Shown: positions 7,787-14,560 of the stretch, piece by piece
Position numbering within the stretch: position 1 is the first letter of the stretch
Layout: each line of letters starts with the position of its first letter
NCBI GenBank assembly: GCA_011620465.1
Contig: WOZC01000121.1
Span: 1 to 21,085 of the forward strand
DNA: 21,085 nt
From: Anaerolineaceae bacterium
Lineage (GTDB): Bacteria > Chloroflexota > Anaerolineae > Anaerolineales > Anaerolineaceae
Reading direction: 5' to 3'
Made by a program: the position numbers and the translations under genes
Notes under the pieces: model-generated
Told to the model about the DNA's origin: nothing
What the model saw: only the letters and a program-made list of their open reading frames with translations
Databases searched by the model: none

Positions 7787-7788
7787 TA

Positions 7789-7817
7789 AGTGTAATCTTG
7801 AACCCAAGATTGGTCAA
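7789..7817 (-). promoter_or_regulatory. Promoter of the main hydrogenase operon, with inverted repeat in the spacer
   Basis: On the minus strand TTGACC (7817-7812; 5 of 6 match) and TACACT (7794-7789; 4 of 6) are 17 bases apart. A perfect inverted repeat, AATCTTG-4-CAAGATT on the plus strand (7794-7811), fills the spacer. An alternative pair slightly downstream is TTGGGT with TATATT. The leader to the hydC ATG is about 50 bases. Confidence 0.55.
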
Positions 7818-7880
7818 CGCATTTAAATATCAATGCTGTTTAAGTTTGTGATGCTGCAATACAGTCTCAAGTATTTCAGG

Positions 7881-9500
7881 TCATTTTCCCATCGAACAAA
7901 CCCCAGCAGGACAGACGCCTAATTTAATGTGGGCTTCCACTTCAGCTCTAAAGTGATCCAGCATATTCTTGATTGGCGATCCAGCAGTTTGCCCCAAACC
8001 GCAGTTTGAGAACTCCTCCATACCATGGCTCAGCCATTCCAATTGTGCCAGGTGCTCCATGGTTCCTCGTCCTTCAGAGATCGCCGTCATGATATCAAGG
8101 GCTTGTTCAGTGCCAATACGGCAGGGTACGCACTTGCCGCAGGACTCCACCTTGAAAAACCTCATCAGCACCCGAACGCAATCAACAATGCAGTTACTGT
8201 CATCGCAAATCAACAGCGCTCCCGATCCCAGCGCAACACCAACATTCCGGTATGAATCGAAGTCCATGGGAGTGTCTTGCAGGATAGCGGGAATGATCGA
8301 TCCACTCGAGCCGCCTGTTTGAGCAAATTTGAAGGTCCCGCTTTTCATTCCTTTACCATAGATCCCGATCACTTCCCGCAAGGTAATACCCATGGGTACT
8401 TCCATTAGACCGGTCTTATTGACATTTCCCAGAATGGTATAAACCTTTGTGCCTGGACTGGAAGGCGTGCCCTGTGCACGGAACCAGTCGGCTCCATTGT
8501 GGATGATGGGAGGGATGTTACCGAGCGTTTCCACGTTGTTGATCAGCGTGGGTTTGCCCCACAAACCACGGGTGGTGGGATAAGGGGGTTTTGGTCTCGG
8601 CTCACCGCGTTTGCCCTCGATTGATTCGAGGAGTGCAGTCTCTTCGCCGCAGATATAAGCGCCAGCACCGGAGTGCACATGGATATCGAAGTTAAAGCCG
8701 GTATTGAGGATGTTCTTTCCCAAGCCCCCGAACTCCCTGGCTGCTCGAAGCGCATTGGATATCTTTTCCAGAGCATCGAGATACTCTCCCCTGATGTAAA
8801 TGTACCCTTCGTCGGCACCACAAGCATATCCAGCGATCAGCATGGCTTCGATCATCGAAAATGGGTTTCCCTCCAGGATGACCCTGTCTTTGAAGGTGCC
8901 TGGTTCACTTTCATCCGCATTACAGATGATGTATTTCTTGTCTCCTGGAGCATCCCTCACGGCCTGCCATTTGACTCCGGTGGGAAACCCCGCTCCACCG
9001 CGACCACGCAGACCAGACTTCTTGATGATGTCGATGATTTTTTGCGGCTTCATTTCCACGGCAGCCGCAAATGCCTGCCCACCATCATGAGTCAGAAAGT
9101 CGTTGATGCTGGTTGGATCGATCACGCCGACATATTCGAGGACAATCCGGTTTTCGGCAGGCATGGTGCCGGTCCGCTGCAATAGCCAGGAAATTCGTTT
9201 CATTTCGAAAGGATCACTTACCCGCAAGGCTTCCGCAACCCGACCTTTGTAAAGGTGCTCGGAGACAAGGAAATCAACGTTTTCTTCAAGTACGGGACCA
9301 TAGGCTACTGCCTCAGGGTAAACAATTACCAGGGGTTGGTTTTTTACGCTGCTAGAATCCGGAATTGTAGTTACACAGACTTCAGCACCAAGGTCATATT
9401 TCTCGATCGCCTGATGAAAGGCGTCTACAACGGCATCTGAGCCTTTCGATTTGCTCGACTCGCCGCTTGATATCAAAACCATAGACCTGTATTTTTTCAT
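7881..9500 (-). CDS. nuoF: Second NuoF-like flavoprotein, lacking the C-terminal ferredoxin domain
   Basis: FMN and NAD(H)-binding subunit (539 residues), paralogous to hydB in this window. A degenerate thioredoxin-like domain (about 1-95) is followed by the NuoF core with SGLRGRGGAGFPTG and CNADESEPGTF, and the [4Fe-4S] motif ESCGKCVPCRIGT with NCGLGQ. It ends ten residues after the CPAGVC motif, exactly where hydB continues into two ferredoxin sites, so it has the core clusters only. All four [2Fe-2S] cysteine positions of the N-terminal domain are replaced: the first site reads SSGESSKSKGS. It is translated with the NuoE-like gene just upstream (AGGAG overlaps that gene's stop codon). It may serve as an alternative diaphorase for the hydrogenase or belong to another NAD-linked oxidoreductase. 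The gap to hydC is 149 bases. Confidence 0.9.
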   Translation of the reverse strand: MKKYRSMVLISSGESSKSKGSDAVVDAFHQAIEKYDLGAEVCVTTIPDSSSVKNQPLVIVYPEAVAYGPVLEENVDFLVSEHLYKGRVAEALRVSDPFEMKRISWLLQRTGTMPAENRIVLEYVGVIDPTSINDFLTHDGGQAFAAAVEMKPQKIIDIIKKSGLRGRGGAGFPTGVKWQAVRDAPGDKKYIICNADESEPGTFKDRVILEGNPFSMIEAMLIAGYACGADEGYIYIRGEYLDALEKISNALRAAREFGGLGKNILNTGFNFDIHVHSGAGAYICGEETALLESIEGKRGEPRPKPPYPTTRGLWGKPTLINNVETLGNIPPIIHNGADWFRAQGTPSSPGTKVYTILGNVNKTGLMEVPMGITLREVIGIYGKGMKSGTFKFAQTGGSSGSIIPAILQDTPMDFDSYRNVGVALGSGALLICDDSNCIVDCVRVLMRFFKVESCGKCVPCRIGTEQALDIMTAISEGRGTMEHLAQLEWLSHGMEEFSNCGLGQTAGSPIKNMLDHFRAEVEAHIKLGVCPAGVCSMGK

Positions 9501-9508
9501 CAGAGCTC

Positions 9509-10006
9509 CTACCCGTACTTAGCGAGAATTTCAGCCAGGCTTTCAGCACTGAGATTCCCATGAATATTATTGTCGATTGAGAGAACTGGACCAACTTCGC
9601 AGACTCCCAGGCAACTGGTAGTGAGCAGTGTGAATCTGCCATCTGCGCTGGTTTCTCCCGCTTGGACACCTAATTGATCCACAAGGGCGCGGTACAATTC
9701 TCGTCCTCCCACAACATGACAAGGCAAGCTTTCGCAGAATTCGATGACGTGCCGACCTCTCTGGGTAGTGGGAAGCATTCGGTAAAATGTCGCCACTGAG
9801 AAAATTTCCGCTGCAGAAATGGAAGTCTGGCGACTGATTTCCTGAACGGCGATGTTTGAGATGTATCCGAATCGGTCGGCTACTTTTTTAAGGACAGCAA
9901 TAAGAGCATCCTTACTTCGCCCAGTATCCAGGATGATATTGCGGATTTCGCCGATAGCATCCGGATGGTCATAACTAATTTTTTGTTGGTTGGCTGTATT
10001 TTCCAT
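9509..10006 (-). CDS. nuoE: Second NuoE-like [2Fe-2S] subunit
   Basis: Thioredoxin-fold [2Fe-2S] protein (165 residues), partner of the NuoF-like gene that follows with an 8-base gap. Cluster cysteines are present as CESLPC and CLGVC in the segments IEFCESLPCHVVGG and TSCLGVCEVGP. The helical N-terminal half holds IFSVATFYRM, equivalent to the GVVSFYSFF segment of hydC. AAGGAG precedes the ATG by about 6 bases. It is clearly diverged from hydC, so this is not a recent tandem copy. It is the first gene after a 366-base gap that holds a strong promoter, so nuoE-nuoF can be transcribed apart from the four genes upstream. Confidence 0.9.
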   Translation of the reverse strand: MENTANQQKISYDHPDAIGEIRNIILDTGRSKDALIAVLKKVADRFGYISNIAVQEISRQTSISAAEIFSVATFYRMLPTTQRGRHVIEFCESLPCHVVGGRELYRALVDQLGVQAGETSADGRFTLLTTSCLGVCEVGPVLSIDNNIHGNLSAESLAEILAKYG

Positions 10007-10252
10007 AAAATCTCCTTTGGATAGCTTGACTGATCAACTCGATTCAATTTGGATGAAACATCAACCCAGAAAATGGTAAAAAAACATTTGGATGGTCGGG
10101 ATTATTTTCCTTTCAGGTGACAGGCAAGGGGAAAATACAGATCCTTTGATCTGGTGAGACGATAGGCTGTGTAAATCAATAGAAAGTGTTTCAACCGGCT
10201 TCCGTCCTTTTTTGATATTCATTAGCCAGTCTTTGTTATTGAAGTCGTTAGA
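10007..10252 (-). other. Long untranslated leader of the nuoE-nuoF unit
   Basis: About 245 bases separate the predicted start of transcription from the nuoE ATG, within a 366-base gap without a convincing gene. On the minus strand the leader holds a 6-bp hairpin CAGATC-AAAG-GATCTG and, just after, a 7-bp stem ATTTTCC/GGAAAAT with a 19-base loop. I do not recognise a known riboswitch class. A 64-codon frame at 10061-10255 begins at TTG without a ribosome site and is not called as a gene. Confidence 0.4.
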
Positions 10253-10258
10253 CAACTA

Positions 10259-10287
10259 ATTATATTACATAGATACTATTACGACAA
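10259..10287 (-). promoter_or_regulatory. Promoter of the nuoE-nuoF unit
   Basis: On the minus strand TTGTCG (10287-10282; 4 of 6) and a perfect TATAAT (10264-10259) are separated by 17 bases. The region is AT-rich, as expected of a sigma-70 type promoter. Transcription would start near 10252. Confidence 0.6.
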
Positions 10288-10372
10288 TCACAAATTCCAA
10301 AGATCCCCTGGTCGAGAACGGACCCCATCTTGTTACAATAAGGTCTGCCATGATAACAATGACAGGTCTTAA

Positions 10373-11089
10373 CTATGTCTGTTCCAGGATTGCCCGCTCG
10401 AGGTTGGCAACAGAGATGTCCTCAATTTCGAGTTTTGTCGACCCAACCATTCCATCCAGGTCATGGGCGTCTCCATTTTTGATGATATGGAGATTTTTTA
10501 GGTCAGACCAAAGATTACGTACAGACGAGACGCTTTCATAACTTGAAATTTCTACAATCGAGAGGTTTAGTTCGGGTGGCACACCGCCCAGGCGTGGGAG
10601 CATTCCGTTTTCCTCCCGCTCAACATGGGCTGGAATAAAAAGCCCATTCAATTCGTGCACAATTTTTTGAGCCTGAAAAATGGAAAGTCGTGAAGCGGTG
10701 TGGAGCAAGCGTTCTTCCTTCCGCAAGAAATTGCCAGTTTTGTCCACCACCAATTGGCAACCAAAAAAGTCTTCATTATTCTTGTAATCAGGGAGGTTAC
10801 TATCCACGATTTGTCCAAATGCCTGAAGTTGAACCAAGGTATCAAAAAGGCAGAGCACGTGGATCTCTTCTGCTGTCTCAAGCTCTATTCCGGGCAAGAT
10901 CGTGATTCCGGTTCCTTCGGCTGCTTCAAGCATAGCCTGGACGTTCGCGCCACTGTTATGGTCTGTCAAGGCAATGATATCAATTCCGGTTTTAAGGGCT
11001 TTCTCGATAATAAAAGGAGGGATCATTTCCAGGCTGGTGCAAGGAGAAAGCACAGAATGAACATGCAGCTCCAAGCGATGTATAGACAT
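10373..11089 (-). CDS. PHP-domain metallohydrolase of hydrogenase-linked signalling module
   Basis: Polymerase and histidinol phosphatase (PHP) family protein, 238 residues, soluble. Metal-binding positions are all visible: HVH (H9, H11), TDHN (D43, H44), GIE (E69), EIH (H77), PAH (H155) and GDAH (D207, H209). These fit the trinuclear site of phosphoesterases such as the TrpH/YciV 3',5'-nucleotide phosphatases, so hydrolysis of a phosphate ester or nucleotide is likely; the substrate is unknown. It is the last of four tightly packed genes, starting 3 bases after the stop of the DRTGG-like gene. PHP proteins with this gene order recur beside hydrogenases in anaerobes, which suggests a role in hydrogenase control rather than in DNA or tryptophan metabolism. 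No clear terminator follows. Confidence 0.85.
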   Translation of the reverse strand: MSIHRLELHVHSVLSPCTSLEMIPPFIIEKALKTGIDIIALTDHNSGANVQAMLEAAEGTGITILPGIELETAEEIHVLCLFDTLVQLQAFGQIVDSNLPDYKNNEDFFGCQLVVDKTGNFLRKEERLLHTASRLSIFQAQKIVHELNGLFIPAHVEREENGMLPRLGGVPPELNLSIVEISSYESVSSVRNLWSDLKNLHIIKNGDAHDLDGMVGSTKLEIEDISVANLERAILEQT

Positions 11090-11092
11090 GGT

Positions 11093-11437
11093 CTATTGAT
11101 CCTTGATCCCTAATTCCCAGAGGTGACCCGACACGTTATAGTTGCTAGCGCTTGTGGAAAGCAGTACGATCCCTTCCATATTTGCTCGCTCGATTGTTTC
11201 CTGGTTTGGCTGGGCGTTTTCTGTGATTATGATAGCCGGGATCTCCAGCAGGCTGGCTACGGCAACGATATTGATATTCGCGATCAATGTGATCCAAAGG
11301 CTGTGCGGTTTTGCTCCTGTCATAACACAGCTGAGCAGGTCGGACATGTAGGCGGAATCGAAATGAATCTGAGAAAAGTCTCTTTCTTCGGTGAGAAGGA
11401 TTAGGTTGAGAGAATCAAAGATTATTTGAAGATCCAT
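11093..11437 (-). CDS. DRTGG-domain-like protein (second of the module)
   Basis: Small soluble protein of 114 residues resembling the DRTGG domain (also found in Pta fusions and some HPr kinase relatives), with no catalytic domain attached. The recognisable core runs from YMSDLLSCVM (about 30) through INIVAVASLLEIPAIIITENAQPNQETIERANMEG (segment about 54-89) to VLLSTSASNYNVSGHLWELG at the end. The isolated domain is thought to bind a nucleotide-like ligand or partner, but that is not proven. The ATG lies 4 bases after the stop of the CBS-ATPase gene; the ribosome site is poor, so translation is probably coupled. It is about as long as the first gene of the module and looks like its distant paralogue. 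Confidence 0.72.
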   Translation of the reverse strand: MDLQIIFDSLNLILLTEERDFSQIHFDSAYMSDLLSCVMTGAKPHSLWITLIANINIVAVASLLEIPAIIITENAQPNQETIERANMEGIVLLSTSASNYNVSGHLWELGIKDQ

Positions 11438-11440
11438 ATC

Positions 11441-12397
11441 TTATTTCTGTTTGGATGCTTTGTCGAGATACATGGTCATAAATAAATTTGTTCCCCTTTC
11501 TTTTGAGGACTTAATGACCATCTCATCGACACAGTTATTGATATTCACCAACCCCATACCGGCTCCGAAGCCTTTGTTGCGTACCTCAGAACTAGCTGTA
11601 GACCAACCAGGAGTCATAGCTTTGTCGATATCCGGGATTCCGGGTCCATCATCGTAAGCTTCCATGATGATTTTATTCTCCTCAACTTCAACCCGGAGGA
11701 AGCCGCCGTTGTTGGTGTGGATGATAAGGTTCATTTCTGCCTCATAGACAGCAATGCCGCACTTACGGGCTATTTGACTGGATGCACCTAAACGTAATAA
11801 AGCCTTTTTAATCCGGTTGGAAGCCGCGCCACCATGTAAGAAGTCATCTTTCTTGATGGTGTATCGCAGGATCAAACTTGTTCGGTCAGAGACAATATCC
11901 TCAAACAGATGGGAGGCTCGATAACGAATCAGCTCTTCCGCCTCATAATCCCGTTGAAGGGCATTCAATAATCCATTCGAGATGTCGCCTTTGGTTAAGA
12001 TCCCGACCAGGTTGTCGTTCTCATCAACAACGGGAAGCCGACCAACCTTAGATTTCACAAATAATTTCAAGGCTTCCACAAGCTGGTCATGCTCGCGGAC
12101 AGTGATGACTGCACCGGACATATATTCGGTGATTTTTCGGTCGATACGACCATCACGCAGAGAACGGATCAAATCTTCCATAGAAAGGATGCCAATCAGT
12201 TTGCCATCTCTCGCGACAGGAGCACCGGAAATCTTGTATTTTCCCATCAGGTCAAGCGCGTCACGCATACTCATATTGATCTTAAGCGTGAGAGGATCCC
12301 TGGTCATCACCTCGCCGATGGTTAGCTCGTACGCAAGTTCTTCAACCCGTGTGATCCTGGCGGCAGAAGAATCTGATAGTAATCCCTGGTTGCTCAT
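11441..12397 (-). CDS. CBS-pair plus GHKL ATPase fusion (anti-sigma/kinase-like regulator)
   Basis: Cytoplasmic protein of 318 residues. Two CBS domains come first (about 27-82, starting TIGEVMTRDPLTL, and about 88-146, with KVGRLPVVDENDNLVGILTKGD), which usually bind adenine nucleotides. A linker of about 40 residues follows, then a HATPase_c domain of RsbW type (about 190-315): the N-box region AVYEAEMNLIIHTNNGG, G1 box DDGPGI and G2 box GFGAGMGLVNINNCVD. There is no phospho-acceptor histidine domain. It would suit a regulator that senses adenylate charge through CBS and acts on a partner through the ATPase. Gaps to neighbours are 13 bases upstream and 3 downstream. The partner protein is not evident; no sigma factor or response regulator is in the window. 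Confidence 0.85.
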   Translation of the reverse strand: MSNQGLLSDSSAARITRVEELAYELTIGEVMTRDPLTLKINMSMRDALDLMGKYKISGAPVARDGKLIGILSMEDLIRSLRDGRIDRKITEYMSGAVITVREHDQLVEALKLFVKSKVGRLPVVDENDNLVGILTKGDISNGLLNALQRDYEAEELIRYRASHLFEDIVSDRTSLILRYTIKKDDFLHGGAASNRIKKALLRLGASSQIARKCGIAVYEAEMNLIIHTNNGGFLRVEVEENKIIMEAYDDGPGIPDIDKAMTPGWSTASSEVRNKGFGAGMGLVNINNCVDEMVIKSSKERGTNLFMTMYLDKASKQK

Positions 12398-12410
12398 AGT
12401 CTTTTAGTTA

Positions 12411-12782
12411 TTAGTCGTATTTTGATAAGTCGAATTTTTGCTCAAAACTGACAATATGGTTTTCAGCAAGACGGGCTGAAAGCTCAAACAAACCCAACGG
12501 AGAGCTGACAATAGGCATACCTTCGCTGTTTGCTAATTCGGTCATTTCAATTGAGGGTTGTTTTCCCCGGGCGATAATGACCATGCGCACATCGGCAATT
12601 AAGGCTGTTCGAATTACTTGGGGATTATTCAGGCCGGTGATCAAAATTGCTTCAGGCTTGATCGTCGCTAAGACATCACTCATTAAATCTCCGGCGAAAG
12701 CTCCTACAACCTCGAGATTGGTGTTGACACCATTTGTTAGGATCTTCCCTTGGACCAGAACAGCAATTTCACCAATATTCAT
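12411..12782 (-). CDS. DRTGG-domain protein (first of the module)
   Basis: Small soluble protein of 123 residues with a DRTGG-type core: AFAGDLMSDVLATIKPEAIL (about 28-47), then a Rossmann-like stretch PQVIRTALIADVRMVIIARG and ELANSEGMPIVSSPLGLFEL. The motif after the second glycine is what hydrogenase-linked DRTGG proteins show. The start at 12782 (MNIGEIAVLV) is chosen because AAGGA lies 8 bases upstream; an in-frame ATG at 12833 would add 17 residues but would sit in the promoter region. It is the first gene of the four-gene module and is divergent from hisS, 90 bases away. No catalytic residues are seen, so a ligand-binding or scaffolding role is inferred. Confidence 0.75.
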   Translation of the reverse strand: MNIGEIAVLVQGKILTNGVNTNLEVVGAFAGDLMSDVLATIKPEAILITGLNNPQVIRTALIADVRMVIIARGKQPSIEMTELANSEGMPIVSSPLGLFELSARLAENHIVSFEQKFDLSKYD

Positions 12783-12872
12783 AATCTGTCCTTTGTTCTT
12801 GTTTGGATGGTTAATTTTACTCGATACCTGCATGTTATACTATCACTTATTAATACTCGAGGTTAGATTCCT
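12783..12872. promoter_or_regulatory. Divergent promoter region between the regulatory module and hisS
   Basis: The 90-base gap is AT-rich. For hisS, TATACT (12836-12841) makes a fair -10 box, 30 bases before the ATG, with only a weak AT-rich -35. On the minus strand TATAAC overlaps the same bases, and TAAAAT lies nearer the gene. GAGG lies 10 bases before the hisS ATG. No clear operator was seen. Confidence 0.35.
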
Positions 12873-14126
12873 ATGAAAAATGTTGTGAAAAGCGTTAAAG
12901 GTACACGGGATTTCTACCCGGATGAAATGGCGAGACGAACCTGGTTGGTGGAGAAGTTGAAATCAGCCTCTGAAGCCTTTGGGTATCAACGTTATGAGGG
13001 TCCCTGCCTCGAAACGATTGACCTCTATGCGGCAAAATCAGGTGAGGAGCTGGTCAAAGAACAAGCTTTCGTTTTCGAAGACCGTGGTGGTGACCCGATC
13101 ACACTGCGTCCGGAGTTGACACCTACGCTGGCACGCATGGTTGCCAACCAGCAAAACGAGCTGGTCTTTCCTCTGCGCTGGTGGGCTTTTGGTCCTTTTT
13201 GGCGTTATGAACGCCCTCAAAAGGGGCGCACCCGCGAGTTTTACCAGTGGAATATTGACCTGATTGGCAGTGATGCCGTCCAGGCAGACGCCGAATTACT
13301 GGCAGTGGCTGCTAATTTTCTCAAACTGGTTGGTTTGAAGAGCGAGATGGTTCAGGTATTGGTTAATGACCGCCGTTTGATGGATCGAAAACTGACTGAG
13401 ATTGGCATCAATCCTCAAACGAAGCCCGAATTGCTCAGGATGATCGATCGCATCGACAAGCAACCCGCTGATGTCTGGGAGAAAAACGTAACAGCCCTGG
13501 GTTTGGATGGCGTTCAAATCGACGCCATTAAATCGCTTCTTTCCAACACCCAGTTGTGGAAGGAGTCGGAAGAACTCAGCCAACTGTTCGAATATGTAAA
13601 TGCTTTAGGTGTTGGCGAATATATTCGCTATGAACCAAAGATCATTCGCGGGCTGGATTATTACACTGGTTTGGTATTTGAAGCACATGATGTCAAAGGC
13701 GAATTCAGAGCAATTTTAGGTGGTGGGCATTATGCCAACCTGGTTGGGGATGTGGGTGGGCAACCTCTGCCTGGTGTTGGCTTCGCAATGGGCGACGTGG
13801 TCATCATGCTGGTTTTGGAGGCGTATGGCTTGCTTCCTTCTGATCTCAGCTACCCAGGTACTGTTTTTGTCACCGTATTTAGTGAAGAAATGCTGGTTGA
13901 GTCGATAAGGCTGGCAACGGAACTTCGAGAGAACGGTTTTCATGTGATCTTAGCTGAGCCGGATAAACTTGCCCGGCAATTTAAGCTTGCAGACCGATTG
14001 GGGGTCAAATTTGCGTTAGTCCTTGGTCCGGATGAATTGGCTAATGAGACAATTGTTGGTAAAGATTTACGCACATTTGAACAACATTCAATTCCAAGGA
14101 AGGAAATTGGTTCTTTTTTTGGTTAG
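12873..14126 (+). CDS. hisS: Histidyl-tRNA synthetase
   Basis: Class II synthetase (417 residues) that charges tRNA-His in the cytoplasm. Visible: N-terminal KGTRDFYPDE (9-18), the motif 2 region FGPFWRYERPQKGRTREF with R111 and R121, the histidine-A motif RGLDYYTG (259-266), and the motif 3 strand PGVGFAMGD (300-308), followed by the C-terminal anticodon-binding domain (about 325-417). Motif 3 continues DVVI in place of the ERL of Escherichia coli HisRS; other HisRS branches carry GMGDV, so this is a lineage variant rather than a defect. The presence of motif 2 residues and both histidine motifs argues against the HisZ regulatory paralogue. The tRNA-His gene lies 74 bases downstream with its own promoter. 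The start is supported by GAGG 10 bases upstream. Confidence 0.93.
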   Translation: MKNVVKSVKGTRDFYPDEMARRTWLVEKLKSASEAFGYQRYEGPCLETIDLYAAKSGEELVKEQAFVFEDRGGDPITLRPELTPTLARMVANQQNELVFPLRWWAFGPFWRYERPQKGRTREFYQWNIDLIGSDAVQADAELLAVAANFLKLVGLKSEMVQVLVNDRRLMDRKLTEIGINPQTKPELLRMIDRIDKQPADVWEKNVTALGLDGVQIDAIKSLLSNTQLWKESEELSQLFEYVNALGVGEYIRYEPKIIRGLDYYTGLVFEAHDVKGEFRAILGGGHYANLVGDVGGQPLPGVGFAMGDVVIMLVLEAYGLLPSDLSYPGTVFVTVFSEEMLVESIRLATELRENGFHVILAEPDKLARQFKLADRLGVKFALVLGPDELANETIVGKDLRTFEQHSIPRKEIGSFFG

Positions 14127-14157
14127 TAAGTAGAGGAAAATAGCGGAAAAATATTGC

Positions 14158-14186
14158 TTGCAGTCCGTTTGGGCTTGTGTTAGAAT
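14158..14186 (+). promoter_or_regulatory. Promoter of tRNA-His
   Basis: TTGCAG (14158-14163) and TAGAAT (14181-14186; 5 of 6) are 17 bases apart. Transcription would start near 14193, a few bases before the tRNA, as usual for tRNA genes. Confidence 0.5.
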
Positions 14187-14200
14187 TGCCGCCTAACATG

Positions 14201-14272
14201 GTGCCTGTAGCTCAATGGCAGAGTGCTTCACTGTGGATGAAGATGTTGAGGGTTCGACCCCCTCCAGGCACC
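14201..14272 (+). tRNA. tRNA-His, anticodon GUG
   Basis: The cloverleaf is complete. Acceptor arms GTGCCTG (14201-14207) and CAGGCAC (14265-14271) pair fully. The D stem is GCTC/GAGT. The anticodon stem CTTCA/TGAAG encloses the loop CTGTGGA with anticodon GTG (14231-14233 region). The T stem GAGGG/CCCTC encloses TTCGACC. Discriminator C73 (14272) faces a genomic G at 14200, the G-1 that marks tRNA-His. No CCA directly follows C73, so the 3' end is probably added by the CCA enzyme. Confidence 0.95.
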
Positions 14273-14276
14273 CACC

Positions 14277-14300
14277 AAGAACTCGCAAGGGTTCTTTTTA
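14277..14300 (+). terminator. Intrinsic terminator after tRNA-His
   Basis: Stem AGAACTC (14278-14284), loop GCAA, stem GGGTTCT (14289-14295) with one G-T pair, then a run of T to 14299. It directly follows the tRNA. Confidence 0.75.
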
Positions 14301-14560
14301 TTTAAAAATCACCATTCACTGACGAGAGGTCCTTTTCCAAACGGGTTGTCTGGATAAGCGTGTAAATTGAAAAAATCTCCAATTGGATAAAATTATGACA
14401 AGCCATGGATGAGATTTGAAGAAAAATTTCGCGCCCGGTCAGGAGATCGGCACGATCGCTCATCAAATATGACTTCTGGCAATCGCCCTCTGTGTTATTT
14501 GCACGACATTATTGCACGACAAAAAACAATTCCTGTAACTATTATGATAAAATTTATTTC
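14301..14560 (+). other. Gene-free spacer with a direct repeat and likely T-box promoter
   Basis: No coding frame or RNA gene is supported between the tRNA terminator and the T-box. It holds two copies of TTGCACGACA (14499-14508 and 14512-14521, period 13 bases). Just downstream lies an AT-rich stretch with TATGAT (14543-14548) and TAAAAT (14548-14553), a plausible -10 for the ileS transcript; no convincing -35 is spaced 17 bases from it. Confidence 0.4.

Noticed and set aside
10061..10255. 64-codon minus-strand frame in the gap before nuoE
   Set aside because: TTG start, no ribosome site, no family resemblance; it lies in the leader downstream of a strong promoter.
12873..14126. HisZ, the regulatory paralogue of HisRS
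   Set aside because: Motif 2, the RGLDYYTG histidine motif and the anticodon-binding domain are present, and a tRNA-His gene is adjacent, not histidine biosynthesis genes.
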